This document shows positions 17,415 through 26,877 of a stretch of DNA of 64,000 nucleotides, in pieces. Every line of letters begins with the position of its first letter. Within the stretch, counting starts at the first letter, position 1. Origin of the DNA: Aminobacter carboxidus (GTDB taxonomy: Bacteria > Pseudomonadota > Alphaproteobacteria > Rhizobiales > Rhizobiaceae); the NCBI RefSeq assembly GCF_014863355.1, contig NZ_JACZEP010000008.1, forward strand, positions 62,001 to 126,000, written 5' to 3'. The translations under genes were made by a program, and so were the position numbers. The notes below the pieces were generated by a model, which was not told the DNA's origin, did not search any database, and saw nothing but the letters and a program-made list of their open reading frames with translations.

Positions 17415-18788
17415 ATGACCGCGCGCATCCTCGTCGTTGACGACATACCGGCCAATGTAAAGCTGCTCGAAGTCAGGCTCCTCGCCGAATATTTCGAGGT
17501 GCTGACTGCCTTCAACGGACCCGACGCCATCGCGGCCTGCGAGGACGGCAAGGTCGATGTCGTGCTGCTCGACGTGATGATGCCCGGCATGGACGGTTTC
17601 GAAGTCTGCCGCCGCCTGAAAGCCGATCCTGCCACCGCCCATATCCCGGTCGTCATGGTCACGGCACTCGACCACGTCACCGATCGCGTACGTGGGCTTG
17701 ACGTTGGCGCGGATGATTTCCTGACCAAGCCGGTCAACGACCTTCAGCTGATCACCCGCGTTAAAAGCCTCGTCCGTCTCAAGGTCCTGACCGACGAGCT
17801 GAGGCTGCGCGCCGCGACGACGCACAGCATCGGCGTCGACGAGCTTATGGCGCGATCCGACCTGCTGCAGGGCAAGCTGCCGAAGGTCCTGCTCATTGAC
17901 GAACAGACGTCTTCCGCGGCCCATCTCTGCGCGCTGCTGGACGGTGCGGCCGACGTGCAGATAGCTGCCGATCCGCAGTCGGGGCTCTTCAACGCGGCCG
18001 AAGGCGCCTATGAGTGCATCATCGTGTCGACAGGGTTCTCCGCGTTCGATCCGCTCAGGTTGTGCTCGCAGCTCAGGTCGCTCGACCGCACGCGCTCGCT
18101 GCCGATCGTGCTGCTCGTCAACAAGGAAGAGGACGACCTCACCGTTCGCGGTCTCGAACTCGGCATCAACGATTACCTGGTGCGGCCGCTCGACCGGCAG
18201 GAGCTGATCGCGCGCCTGCGCACCCAGGTCCGCCGCAAGCGCTACAATGACGAGCTCAGGCAGAGCGTCAGCCAGACCATCGAGATGGCGGTGACGGACG
18301 GGCTGACGGGGCTGCACAATCGTCGCTACCTCGACAGCCACCTGCCGCGGCTCGTCGAGCGCGCCGCGGCCCGCCGGCGGCCACTGTCGCTGATGATCAC
18401 CGACCTCGACCGCTTCAAGCGCATCAACGACACGTTCGGCCATGACGGCGGCGACGAGGTCCTGCGCGAATTCGCACGGCGCGTGAAGAAGAGCGTGCGT
18501 GGCATTGATCTCGCTTGCCGATTCGGCGGCGAGGAATTTGTCATCGTGATGCCTGATACCGAGGGCGCGCTGGCCGAGATCGTTGCCGAACGCATTCGCT
18601 CCGAAATCGCCAGGACGCCATTCAAGGTCGGCGGTTCCGAGCAGGGCGTGTCGGTGACGGTTAGCGTCGGCGTCTCGGCGCTGGTCATGGAAGGCGACAC
18701 GGTTGCCAGGCTGATGAAGCGCGCGGATCTTGCCCTGTACGACGCAAAAACCCGTGGCCGCAATCGCGTGGTCGCACGGGCGGCCTGA
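17415..18788 (+). CDS. pleD: Response regulator diguanylate cyclase PleD
   Basis: 457 residues with REC-REC-GGDEF architecture. The first receiver has D9-D10, phospho-acceptor D53 (VVLLDVMMPGMDGF) and K105. The second (about 155-280) lacks a phosphorylatable Asp at the expected place (IIVSTGFS), as in the adaptor domain of Caulobacter PleD. The cyclase signature is GGEEF at 371-375, preceded by an intact inhibitory site RGID at 362-365, so product inhibition by c-di-GMP is expected. It makes c-di-GMP for the motile-to-sessile transition and pole development, downstream of DivJ/PleC signalling. Confidence 0.96.
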   Translation: MTARILVVDDIPANVKLLEVRLLAEYFEVLTAFNGPDAIAACEDGKVDVVLLDVMMPGMDGFEVCRRLKADPATAHIPVVMVTALDHVTDRVRGLDVGADDFLTKPVNDLQLITRVKSLVRLKVLTDELRLRAATTHSIGVDELMARSDLLQGKLPKVLLIDEQTSSAAHLCALLDGAADVQIAADPQSGLFNAAEGAYECIIVSTGFSAFDPLRLCSQLRSLDRTRSLPIVLLVNKEEDDLTVRGLELGINDYLVRPLDRQELIARLRTQVRRKRYNDELRQSVSQTIEMAVTDGLTGLHNRRYLDSHLPRLVERAAARRRPLSLMITDLDRFKRINDTFGHDGGDEVLREFARRVKKSVRGIDLACRFGGEEFVIVMPDTEGALAEIVAERIRSEIARTPFKVGGSEQGVSVTVSVGVSALVMEGDTVARLMKRADLALYDAKTRGRNRVVARAA

Positions 18789-18823
18789 GCCGAATAACGG
18801 CTTCGCGGCCAAGCCCGTTAAGC

Positions 18824-19030
18824 TCAATCGTTTACCTTAACCCGAGCGATTCGCGAGCTGTGGTTAAGAAAGTGTTGATTTTCAAGCGATCTTGCGCGAC
18901 TGTGAGGTTGAGAAGAAGGACGGGCGCCGGCACGAGGAGCACAGGCCGGATAGCCCAATTCATACCCCATGATGCTCAGGTCCGCCGCATCTCCTGGGTC
19001 CGTGGGGTCGGCCGGCCGGCACTGGCACAT
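18824..19030 (-). CDS. Small ORF with strong ribosome-binding site, function unknown
   Basis: 68 codons, starting MCQCRPADPTDPGDAADLSI. The Shine-Dalgarno GAGGAGG is five bases before the ATG, one of the best in the window. The first 35 or so codons have the high-GC third positions of the genome; the C-terminal third is less coding-like and rich in Ser, Arg and His. I do not recognise the product. It lies between the convergent pleD stop and rpmG. It may be a genuine small protein, or a gene whose 3' end has drifted. The 190 bases between it and rpmG hold only the rpmG terminator. Confidence 0.4.
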   Translation of the reverse strand: MCQCRPADPTDPGDAADLSIMGYELGYPACAPRAGARPSSQPHSRARSLENQHFLNHSSRIARVKVND

Positions 19031-19171
19031 AGTGGCCTCCTCGTACCGCTGCCAGACGCCGACCGGCCCCCTTTCTCGAAATCATCTCATCATTGCTGGA
19101 TGTAGGGCAGGCGCTTTTCCGCTTGGCCTTCGCCGCGTCATGCGAGCCGCAACCTCTATTCCGTAACAACG

Positions 19172-19198
19172 AAAACGCCGCCCAGTGGGCGGCGTTTT
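19172..19198 (-). terminator. Terminator of rpmG
   Basis: A perfect 12-bp stem (AAAACGCCGCCC / GGGCGGCGTTTT) with a 3-base loop, about 22 bases past the rpmG stop. The A and T tracts at both ends mean it can work in either direction, so it could also stop transcription coming from pleD. Confidence 0.9.
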
Positions 19199-19220
19199 GG
19201 AATTCCTGTCAGCAACCAGA

Positions 19221-19388
19221 TTACTTGATCTTGGTTTCCTTGAATTCGACGTGCTTCTTCGCAACCGGGTCGTACTTGCGGAACGACAGCTTTTCCGTCT
19301 TCGTGCGGCTGTTCTTGCTCGTCACGTAGAAGAAACCGGTGTCGGCGGTCGACAGAAGCTTGATCTTGATGTTTGCAGCCTTGGCCAT
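19221..19388 (-). CDS. rpmG: 50S ribosomal protein L33
   Basis: 55 residues, [20 protein letters not shown] and on to a C-terminal EFKETKIK. This is the standard L33 of the Cys-free proteobacterial type: the zinc-binding CxxC pairs of the other L33 type are absent, so it is the zinc-independent C- paralogue. It stands alone between its own promoter and terminator. Component of the large ribosomal subunit near the E site. Confidence 0.97.
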   Translation of the reverse strand: MAKAANIKIKLLSTADTGFFYVTSKNSRTKTEKLSFRKYDPVAKKHVEFKETKIK

Positions 19389-19466
19389 GATTCTCGTCCG
19401 TTAATTGTCTGGAGTTGCACCCGCCTCAGGACGGGAAAACAACCCGGACGCGGAAAACCTGCGGGA

Positions 19467-19494
19467 CACATAAAGAACGCACCCGGAAAGTCAA
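19467..19494 (-). promoter_or_regulatory. Candidate sigma-70 promoter of rpmG
   Basis: On the minus strand TTGACT (19489-19494) is followed after 16 bases by TATGTG (19467-19472), about 80 bases upstream of the rpmG start. The -35 is strong and the -10 fair. It lies between the MFS transporter stop and rpmG, giving rpmG independent expression. Confidence 0.5.
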
Positions 19495-19505
19495 GCCTTG
19501 GCGCG

Positions 19506-20687
19506 TTATCGGCTCGATTTCGCGGCAATACGGCCCAGTCCGATGGCGATGTAGCCGCCGAAGAACACCGCCAGCGCCCAGCCGAATCCGTTGGGGCCGA
19601 AGATATCCATGAAGATGCCGATGACCTGCGGACCCAGGATCATGCCGACGCCGTAGCAGAAGATGAAGGCGGCGTTGGCCGAGGCCAGGTCGCGGCCCGA
19701 CAGCTGCGCGCCAAGATGTGCCAGGCCGACGGTGTAGAGCGCCGCCACCACGCCACCCCAGACAAACAGCATGCCTGCCATCAGGTGCCAGTTGACCGTC
19801 AGAAGCGGCATTGCCAGCGTTCCGCCCAGACCGACAAGGGCGCAGATGAGCAACAGGATGCGGCGATCGCCGATGCGATCGCTCAGCATGCCTATGGGGA
19901 TCTGCAGCAGGAAATTGCCGAGACCGATCATGGTGAGCAGCAGCGCTGCCTCGCCCTCGGTGTAGCCGATACGCTGGCCATAGATCGGAAACAGCGCAAA
20001 GCCGCCTGTCTCCACGGCGCCGAAGACGAGCACGGCGGCGGTCGCTGTCGGCACGATCCAGATGTAGCGGAAGAAGCCACCCTTGCCGCCTTCGGAGACG
20101 ATTTTGGGGCTCTCGCTGCGTGCCAAAAGCACAGGAATGGCGGCGATCATGACGAACGCGAAGGTCAGTCCGAACGGCAGGAAGCCAGTGCTGCCGATCT
20201 GCGAGAACAGCCACGGGCCAGCGGCGAAACCGAGCGACAGCACAGTGGCGTAGATGCCGAGGACCAGGCCACGCCGATGTGGCGGGGCACAGGTGCTGAT
20301 CCAGAATTCCGACAGGATGAACAGCACCGTCAGGGCGAAATGCAGCACGGCCCGCAGCGGAAACCACATCCAGAAGGATTGGGCGAAATAGAAGCCGACA
20401 AAAGCCACCGCTCCGGCGAGAATCATCACGAGCATCGTCCAGACGACGCCAAACCGCATGGCGATCGGCGTCGCGAGCGGAGCCGCGGCGATCGAGGCGA
20501 TGCCGGCGACGGCCGTGTTGAGACCGATCATCGATGACGAATAGCCGCGCGATTCGAGAATCACGCTCAACAGCGGTATGCCGAGGCCAATGGCGATGCC
20601 GACGACGCTGATCGAGGCGATGGCCGCTGAAATCGAGCGCCAGTGCACCCGTTCGAGGTTTTCAGCCTCCTGAATGGTATCGGTCAT
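19506..20687 (-). CDS. MFS transporter
   Basis: 393 residues with about twelve membrane helices. The loop between helices 2 and 3 reads near APLATPIAMRFG, and the second half carries DRIGDRRILLL, the MFS loop motif. It resembles the YcaD/YfkF-type efflux branch of the major facilitator superfamily; the substrate cannot be told from sequence. The ATG at 20687 begins MTDTIQEAENLERVHWRS. A longer frame upstream would overlap the Nudix gene, whose stop is only 7 bases away, so the two are probably an operon. Confidence 0.85.
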   Translation of the reverse strand: MTDTIQEAENLERVHWRSISAAIASISVVGIAIGLGIPLLSVILESRGYSSSMIGLNTAVAGIASIAAAPLATPIAMRFGVVWTMLVMILAGAVAFVGFYFAQSFWMWFPLRAVLHFALTVLFILSEFWISTCAPPHRRGLVLGIYATVLSLGFAAGPWLFSQIGSTGFLPFGLTFAFVMIAAIPVLLARSESPKIVSEGGKGGFFRYIWIVPTATAAVLVFGAVETGGFALFPIYGQRIGYTEGEAALLLTMIGLGNFLLQIPIGMLSDRIGDRRILLLICALVGLGGTLAMPLLTVNWHLMAGMLFVWGGVVAALYTVGLAHLGAQLSGRDLASANAAFIFCYGVGMILGPQVIGIFMDIFGPNGFGWALAVFFGGYIAIGLGRIAAKSSR

Positions 20688-20694
20688 GCAATGC

Positions 20695-21435
20695 CTACAG
20701 GATATCGCGGCGGAAGCGTTGGGCGAACATGCGGTAGAACGGCACTTCGCCACCCGGCTCAAGCCCGGGGTCTACCGACAGCCGCTGTCTGAGGTCGCCA
20801 AGCACCGACTGCGTGATCGCGGGGATGTCGGCCTTCATCGCCTCGGCCAAAGGCAGCCAGACCAGCTCCTCGAGCTCGTTGGTCGGACCGCCCTCAGGCA
20901 GTTCGACCACAACGTCGCTGCGCCAGGCCGACAGGAAGCGGGTGTCGAAGCGCCTGACACGACCGGGAGGGGTCACGGCGCGTGCGATGAAGCGCAGGCA
21001 TCCCAGCGTCGGCGCCACGCCGTGTTCGGCGAAACCTTGCCAGTCGGCCTTGGTGGTAGCAAACGGGCCGCGCCGGCCAATCAGCAAGCCTGCTTCCTCA
21101 TAGGTTTCGCGAATCGCTGAAAGGGCAATCGCCCGGGCACGCGCGACGCTGACGCGGCCGGTTCCGGCGCGCAGCTTGTCCTGTTCGTCGGGATGAAGCT
21201 CGTCGGCCACTTTGATCCGGCTGTCGGCCGGGTCGGTGCGGCCACCGGGAAAGACGAATTTACCAGGCATGAAGGCATGCTTCATGTGGCGCCGGCCCAT
21301 CAGCACCAGCACATCATCGCCCTTGCGGTCGAGCAGGATCAGCGTCGCCGCGTCGCGCGGACGCAATGGCGCTCCGCTCTTTACCATTTCCCGGGCTTCG
21401 AGCCTGTCGAGTTCTGCTTTGCTAATGCCATCCAT
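20695..21435 (-). CDS. Nudix hydrolase with an insertion in the Nudix box
   Basis: 246 residues. The Nudix fold begins at PRDAATLILLDRK, then FVFPGGRTDPADSR, and the catalytic helix is AIRETYEEAGLLIG. The two halves of the Nudix box are separated by about 35 extra residues compared with the standard 23-residue motif, as in the NUDT19/RP2-like acyl-CoA diphosphatases. It therefore probably hydrolyses a CoA ester or another nucleoside diphosphate derivative. The ATG at 21435 begins MDGISKAELDRLEAREM. It lies 7 bases upstream of the MFS gene. Confidence 0.85.
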   Translation of the reverse strand: MDGISKAELDRLEAREMVKSGAPLRPRDAATLILLDRKGDDVLVLMGRRHMKHAFMPGKFVFPGGRTDPADSRIKVADELHPDEQDKLRAGTGRVSVARARAIALSAIRETYEEAGLLIGRRGPFATTKADWQGFAEHGVAPTLGCLRFIARAVTPPGRVRRFDTRFLSAWRSDVVVELPEGGPTNELEELVWLPLAEAMKADIPAITQSVLGDLRQRLSVDPGLEPGGEVPFYRMFAQRFRRDIL

Positions 21436-21508
21436 CGCGGCTGTCCTAACGGAATGTCGGAGTGGACGGAAGCACTTGCTTGCCCTTGGGCATTGCGCCA
21501 GCGCCGGT

Positions 21509-21952
21509 TCAGGCCTCTGGATGCGTCTCGAAGGCGTCTTCTTCGCCGCTGAAGCCGTGCATGTAGAGTGCCCACTGCATGCCAACCACCGCACCCTTCA
21601 TCGGGCGCAGCAAGGCGAGTGCAGAAATGATCGTCAAGGGCACCCAGATCAAGAGATGCTGCCACAGAGCGAGGGTGCTGGTGGCCTCGACGCCCATGAA
21701 GGCGCCGACGACGATGTGGCCGACAATGACCACCACCAGATAGGCGGGCAGGTCGTCGGCACGGTGGTGGAGGATCTCTTCGTGGCAGATCTCGCAGCTG
21801 TCGACGGTCTTGACGAAAGAGGCGAAGAGCTTGCCCTGGCCGCAGTTCGGGCATTTGCAGAACAGGCCGCGCTTGATCGCCGGCCACACCGGGCGCGGTT
21901 CACGGACCACCTGCTGGTGGTCGCCGCCGAATACCTGTTCTTCCATCGTCAT
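21509..21952 (-). CDS. DUF983 membrane protein with zinc ribbon
   Basis: 147 residues. A four-Cys zinc-ribbon-like segment (CPNCGQG, then CEICHEE) precedes two membrane helices at about residues 68-88 and 98-118. This is the DUF983 family of alphaproteobacteria, whose function is unknown. Its start overlaps the stop of rnr by four bases (21949-21952), so it is translated from the rnr message. Confidence 0.85.
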   Translation of the reverse strand: MTMEEQVFGGDHQQVVREPRPVWPAIKRGLFCKCPNCGQGKLFASFVKTVDSCEICHEEILHHRADDLPAYLVVVIVGHIVVGAFMGVEATSTLALWQHLLIWVPLTIISALALLRPMKGAVVGMQWALYMHGFSGEEDAFETHPEA

Positions 21953-24264
21953 CTCCTGCCGCGCGGACCCCGCCGTGGCTGGGAGGCGCGAGCACGCGTT
22001 CTTTGCCCCTTGGTCTTGTGGAAGGACCGCTTGGAACCGGGCAGGGGCTTCGGTTCGGTCAGCATCTCGAAGCGCATCGCGCCGGCCAGCGGCGCGATCT
22101 CGACCAGCTTGACCTCGACGCGGTCGGCGAGCTGGTAGCCCTTGCCGGAGCGTTCACCGAACAGGGCGCGGGCGGCTTCGTCGAAGTGGTAATAATCGTC
22201 ACCCAAAGATGACACGGGGATGAAACCATCCGCGCCGTATTGCGGCAATTGGACAAATAGTCCCGCCTTGACCACACCAGAGATGCGCGCATCGAATGTT
22301 TCGTCGACACGCTCGGCCAAAAAGCCGGCAACCAGCCTGTCAACAGTCTCGCGCTCGGCCGCCATGGCGCGGCGTTCGGTCTGCGAGATCAGGCCGGCGA
22401 TTTCCTCCAGCCGCGCTTCCTCTGCCGGCGTCAATCCACCGGCGCCCAAGCCCAGCGAGCCGATCAGCGCGCGATGCACGATGAGGTCGGCGTAGCGGCG
22501 GATCGGCGAGGTGAAATGCGCGTAGCGGCGCAGGTTGAGGCCGAAATGGCCGATGTTGTCGGGGTTGTATTCGGCCTGGCTCTGCGAGCGCAGCACCACT
22601 TCGTTGACCAGCTGTTCGTTGTCTTCGCCGCGCACGCGCTCGAGGATGCCGTTGAACTGCGCCGGCCGCATCTCGGCGCCGCGCGCCAGCGACAGGCCGA
22701 TTGTCTGCAGGAATTCGCGCAACGATTCCTGCTTGGCAAGCGAGGGGCCGTCATGGATGCGGTAGACGAGCTTCTGCTTCTTGTTTTCCAGCGTCTCGGC
22801 AGCGGCGACGTTCGCCTGGATCATGAATTCCTCGATCAGCTTGTGAGCATCGAGGCGATCGGGAACGATGACGCGGTCGACCATACCATCAGGCTTGAGC
22901 AGGATCTTGCGTTCCGGCAGATCGAGTTCGAGCGGCTGGCGGCTGTCACGGCCGCGCTTGAGCGCGTCATAAGCGGCCCAAAGCGGCTTGAGGATGGTCT
23001 CCAGGATCGGCCCGGTCTTGTCGTCCGGCACCCCGTCGATGGCGGCCTGCGCCTGCGGATAGGCAAGGCGGGCCGACGACCGCATCATGATGCGGTGGAA
23101 GGCGTGCCTGACCTTGCGGCCTTCGGCTGAGAAGGTCATACGCACTGCAAGAGCCGGCCGGTCGACACCTTCGCGCAGCGAGCACAGGTCGTTGGAGATG
23201 CGTTCGGGCAGCATCGGCACGACGCGGTCGGGGAAATAGACCGAGTTGCCGCGCTTCAGTGCCTCGTGGTCGAGTGCGGTGCCCGGACGGACATAGGCAG
23301 CGACGTCGGCAATGGCGACGGTGACGATGAAGCCGCCCGGATTTTTCTCGTCGGTGTCGGCAACGGCGTAGACCGCATCGTCGTGGTCCTTGGCGTCGGC
23401 CGGGTCAATGGTGACCAGCGGCAGCTCGCGCCAGTCCTCGCGCTTGCCGTCGAGCGTTGCCGGCTTGACTGCCTCCGCCTCGGCGATCACATCTGTAGGG
23501 AAGATGTGGGGAATGTCGTGGGCATGGATGGCGATCATCGAGACCGCCTTCTCATTGGTCAGCGAGCCCAGAACCGAGACCACCTTGGCGCGCGGCAGCC
23601 CGTAGCGGCTGGCGCGTTCTGGCACGACTTCGACGAGATCGCCATCCTTGGCGCCGTTCTGGTAGTCCTTTTCGATCACCAGCTCGGGCTGGCGGCGTTC
23701 GACTGGCTCGATGCGGAAAGTGCCATCCTTGAGGATGCGGAAGATGCCGAGCGCGGTGTCGCTGCGCTTTTCGAATATCTTCATCACGCGCGCGGTGTAG
23801 GCCGGCTCGTTGTCGTCGACATGATCCTCGACGGCGAAGGTCTTGGCCAGCACGCGGTCGCCGACGCCAGGCGTTGGCCCATTGCCGCCGCGCGACAGCT
23901 TGATGGCAACGATCGCACCATCTGGTTGCTCGGAGGCGCGGGCGAGAAGCGTGCCTTCGGCGTCGCGGCCGAAAATGTCGAGCACGGCGACATGCGGCAG
24001 TGCGCCGGCGCGCGTCAGGCGCTTGCGGCTCTTCTCAAGCAGGCCCTCGTCCTGCAACTCGCGCAGCAGGTGCTTGAGCCAGATACGATCGTCGTTCTTG
24101 AGCGCAAAGGCCTTGGCGATGTCGCGCTTGCCGCTGCGGTCGGGATTCTCCGCGATATAGCGCAGGATCTCGTCCCGCGACGGGCGGTAGACGTCCTTGC
24201 CTCGGACCTCGTCGCTTGCGGCGCGTCTGGTGCCGGCATTTCGTCCGGAAATCTTTCGCGCCAC
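21949..24264 (-). CDS. rnr: Ribonuclease R
   Basis: 771 residues, a 3'-to-5' processive exoribonuclease of the RNB family. It has an N-terminal helix-turn-helix-like region, cold-shock domains, the RNB core with the acidic catalytic segment IDPADAKDHDDAVYA at about residue 287, and a C-terminal S1 domain. It ends in a basic tail (KRSFHKTKGQRTRARAS) typical of RNase R, which helps bind structured RNA. topA is 6 bases upstream and DUF983 overlaps downstream, so topA-rnr-DUF983 is one unit. Confidence 0.95.
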   Translation of the reverse strand: MARKISGRNAGTRRAASDEVRGKDVYRPSRDEILRYIAENPDRSGKRDIAKAFALKNDDRIWLKHLLRELQDEGLLEKSRKRLTRAGALPHVAVLDIFGRDAEGTLLARASEQPDGAIVAIKLSRGGNGPTPGVGDRVLAKTFAVEDHVDDNEPAYTARVMKIFEKRSDTALGIFRILKDGTFRIEPVERRQPELVIEKDYQNGAKDGDLVEVVPERASRYGLPRAKVVSVLGSLTNEKAVSMIAIHAHDIPHIFPTDVIAEAEAVKPATLDGKREDWRELPLVTIDPADAKDHDDAVYAVADTDEKNPGGFIVTVAIADVAAYVRPGTALDHEALKRGNSVYFPDRVVPMLPERISNDLCSLREGVDRPALAVRMTFSAEGRKVRHAFHRIMMRSSARLAYPQAQAAIDGVPDDKTGPILETILKPLWAAYDALKRGRDSRQPLELDLPERKILLKPDGMVDRVIVPDRLDAHKLIEEFMIQANVAAAETLENKKQKLVYRIHDGPSLAKQESLREFLQTIGLSLARGAEMRPAQFNGILERVRGEDNEQLVNEVVLRSQSQAEYNPDNIGHFGLNLRRYAHFTSPIRRYADLIVHRALIGSLGLGAGGLTPAEEARLEEIAGLISQTERRAMAAERETVDRLVAGFLAERVDETFDARISGVVKAGLFVQLPQYGADGFIPVSSLGDDYYHFDEAARALFGERSGKGYQLADRVEVKLVEIAPLAGAMRFEMLTEPKPLPGSKRSFHKTKGQRTRARASQPRRGPRGRR

Positions 24265-24270
24265 GGTCGC

Positions 24271-26877
24271 TCAGTCCTTCTTCTTGGCCTTGCTGGTGGC
24301 CGCTTTCTTGGTGGCCGGCTTCTTCGCTGCACTTCGGGCAGGCTTCTTGGCGCCGCCGCCTTTCGCCTCTTTTTCAGCGATCAGCGCAACTGCTGCTTCC
24401 ATGGTGATCGTGGCCGGATCGGTACCCTTCGGCAAGGTAGCATTGACCTTGCCGAAATTGACATATGCGCCGTACTTGCCGTCGCGCACGGTAACGTTGC
24501 CGCCCCCTGCGGGGTGCTCGCCGAGATCCTTCAACGCTGCCGGGGTGCCGCCGCCCCGCCCGCCCTTGCCCTTAGCCTGCTTTTCGGCAAGCACTGTCAC
24601 GGCGCGGTTAAGGCCGATCGAGAACACGTCCTCGATGGTTTCAAGGTTGGCATAGGCGCCGTCATGCAGCACGAACGGGCCATAGCGGCCAAGCCCGGCC
24701 GAGATCATCTTGCCCGATTCAGGGTGCTGGCCGACATCGCGTGGCAGCGCGAGCAGTGCGAGCGCCTTTTCGTGATCGATGGATGATGCCGCCCAGCCCT
24801 TGGGCAGGCTGGATCGCTTTGCGTCCTTGCCGTCGCCGCGCTGGATGTAGGGACCGAAGCGGCCGCTGCGCAGCGTGATCTCTTCATTGGTGTAGGGATC
24901 GCTGCCCAGAACCTTGGTGCCGTCTTCGAGACCGCCATTGTCGCCATTCGCGCCGGGGCCGTCGAGCTGTCGGGTGAAGCCGCATTCGGGATAGTTGGAG
25001 CAGCCGACGAAGGCGCCATACTTGCCGAGCTTGAGCGACAGGTTGCCGTTGCCGCATTTCGGGCAGATGCGCGGATTCGATCCGTCCTCGCGTTCGGGGA
25101 AGACCAGGGGCGCGAGTTCCTCGTTCAGGGCGTCGAGGACGTTGGTGACGCGCAGTTCCTTGATCTCGTCGACTGCGTGGGAGAAGTCCTTCCAGAAATC
25201 GTTCAGCACGTCGCGCCAGGCAAGCTTGCCGTCGGAGACTTCGTCGAGCTTCTCCTCGAGCGAGGCGGTGAAGTCATATTCGACATAGTGCCGGAAGAAG
25301 CTCTCCATGAAGGCGGTGACCAACCGGCCCTTCGCCTGGGGAACAAGCTTGCGGTTTTCGATCTTCACATAATCACGGTCTTCAAGCGTCTTCAGCGTCG
25401 CGACATAGGTCGAAGGGCGGCCGATGCCGAGCTCTTCCATCTTCTTGATGAAGCTGGCTTCGGAGTAGCGGGGTGGCGGCTCGGTGGTGTGATGGGTTGC
25501 GTTGACCTGTTCGCGCTTCAGCGTCTCATCGGCGCGGATCTCGGGCAGGCGGCGGCTTTCCTCGTCTTCCGAGTCCTCTTCCTTCTGCTCGGTGTAGGCG
25601 GCGATGAAGCCGTCGAAACGGGTGACGGAACCGACAGCGCGTAGGCCGGCGGTCCTGGCTCCGTTGCGCGCCTCGATCTCGACGGTGGTGCGCTCGATTT
25701 CGGCCGGCTGCATCTGGGAGGCGATCGCGCGCTTCCAGATCATTTCGTATAGACGGGCCTGGTCGGCATCGAGAAACTTGCGCATCTCGGCCGGCGTGCG
25801 GTTGAAGTCAGTCGGACGAATGGCTTCGTGCGCTTCCTGGGCGTTCTTGGCCTTGGTCGTGTACTGGCGCGGCTTTTCGGGCAGATACCTGGCGCCGAAT
25901 TCCTTGACGATGGCGTCGCGTGCGGCCTCGATGGCTTCGGGTGCCATCTGCACGCCGTCGGTACGCATATAGGTGATCAGACCGGCCATCTCGCCGCCGA
26001 TCTCCATTCCCTCGTAGAGGCGCTGGGCTACCTGCATGGTGCGGCTGGCCGAGAAGCTGAGGCGCGACGAGGCGGCCTGCTGCAAGGTCGAGGTGGTGAA
26101 GGGCGCGCTCGGGTTGCGCCGGGTCGGCTTGGCTTCGACGGACAGCGTCTTGAAGCTCGCGCCATCGAGCATCGTCTTGATGTCGTCGGCCATCGCCTGC
26201 GAGGAGATGTCGAGTTTCTGCAGCTTCTTGCCATCGAAAGCGGTCAGCCTGGCTTCGAAGCTTTCGGCGCGCGGCGTGCCGAGCGTCGCTGCGATCTGCC
26301 AGTATTCCTCACGCACGAAGCGTTCGATCTCGGCCTCGCGGTCGCAGACAAAGCGCAACGCCACCGACTGGACGCGGCCAGCCGAACGGGCGCCGGGCAG
26401 CTTGCGCCACAACACCGGAGACAGGGTGAAGCCAACGAGATAGTCGAGCGCGCGGCGCGCCAGATAGGCGTCGACCAGCGGCGGGTCGATCTCGCGCGGA
26501 TTGGCGATGGCTTCGAGCACGGCCTGCTTGGTGATCGAGTTGAAGGCGACGCGCTTGATCGTCTTGTCCTTCAGCACCCGCTTTTGCTTGAGCACTTCAA
26601 GGACGTGCCATGCGATGGCTTCACCTTCACGATCCGGATCGGTTGCGAGGATCAGGCCATCGGCTTCCTTGACCGCCTTGGCGATGTCGTTCAGCCGCTT
26701 CGCCGATGCGGTGTCGACAGCCCAGGACATGGCAAAATCGTCTTCCGGCTTCACCGAGCCATCCTTGGCCGGCAAATCGCGGACATGGCCGAACGAGGCG
26801 AGAACCTTGTAGTTCCGGCCCAGGTACTTGTTGATGCTTTTCACCTTGTTCGGTGACTCGACGACAACGACGTCCAT
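24271..26877 (-). CDS. topA: DNA topoisomerase I
   Basis: 868 residues, type IA topoisomerase that relaxes negative supercoils. The Toprim domain starts at residue 2 (VVVVESPNKVKSINKYLG) and has the acidic DPDREGEAIAWH motif; the active-site Tyr is in LITYMRTDGV near residue 306. One four-Cys zinc finger (CPKCGN...CSNYPEC) is followed by C-terminal zinc-ribbon-like repeats that have lost their cysteines (GRYGPFV, GKYGAYV). The tail after about residue 830 is a run of Lys, Ala and Pro. First gene of the topA-rnr-DUF983 unit. Confidence 0.96.
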   Translation of the reverse strand: MDVVVVESPNKVKSINKYLGRNYKVLASFGHVRDLPAKDGSVKPEDDFAMSWAVDTASAKRLNDIAKAVKEADGLILATDPDREGEAIAWHVLEVLKQKRVLKDKTIKRVAFNSITKQAVLEAIANPREIDPPLVDAYLARRALDYLVGFTLSPVLWRKLPGARSAGRVQSVALRFVCDREAEIERFVREEYWQIAATLGTPRAESFEARLTAFDGKKLQKLDISSQAMADDIKTMLDGASFKTLSVEAKPTRRNPSAPFTTSTLQQAASSRLSFSASRTMQVAQRLYEGMEIGGEMAGLITYMRTDGVQMAPEAIEAARDAIVKEFGARYLPEKPRQYTTKAKNAQEAHEAIRPTDFNRTPAEMRKFLDADQARLYEMIWKRAIASQMQPAEIERTTVEIEARNGARTAGLRAVGSVTRFDGFIAAYTEQKEEDSEDEESRRLPEIRADETLKREQVNATHHTTEPPPRYSEASFIKKMEELGIGRPSTYVATLKTLEDRDYVKIENRKLVPQAKGRLVTAFMESFFRHYVEYDFTASLEEKLDEVSDGKLAWRDVLNDFWKDFSHAVDEIKELRVTNVLDALNEELAPLVFPEREDGSNPRICPKCGNGNLSLKLGKYGAFVGCSNYPECGFTRQLDGPGANGDNGGLEDGTKVLGSDPYTNEEITLRSGRFGPYIQRGDGKDAKRSSLPKGWAASSIDHEKALALLALPRDVGQHPESGKMISAGLGRYGPFVLHDGAYANLETIEDVFSIGLNRAVTVLAEKQAKGKGGRGGGTPAALKDLGEHPAGGGNVTVRDGKYGAYVNFGKVNATLPKGTDPATITMEAAVALIAEKEAKGGGAKKPARSAAKKPATKKAATSKAKKKD

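Noticed and set aside
18789-19171. Small structured RNA (SRP RNA, 6S, RNase P) in the pleD-rpmG gap
   Set aside because: None of the conserved sequence blocks of those RNAs was found; only a TTAACC/GGTTAA pair (18836-18868) and the small ORF stand out.
19185-20537. 450-codon open frame on the plus strand opposite the MFS transporter
   Set aside because: It is antisense to rpmG and a clear 12-helix transporter; its composition (His, Asp, Gln, Arg) is what high-GC antisense frames give.
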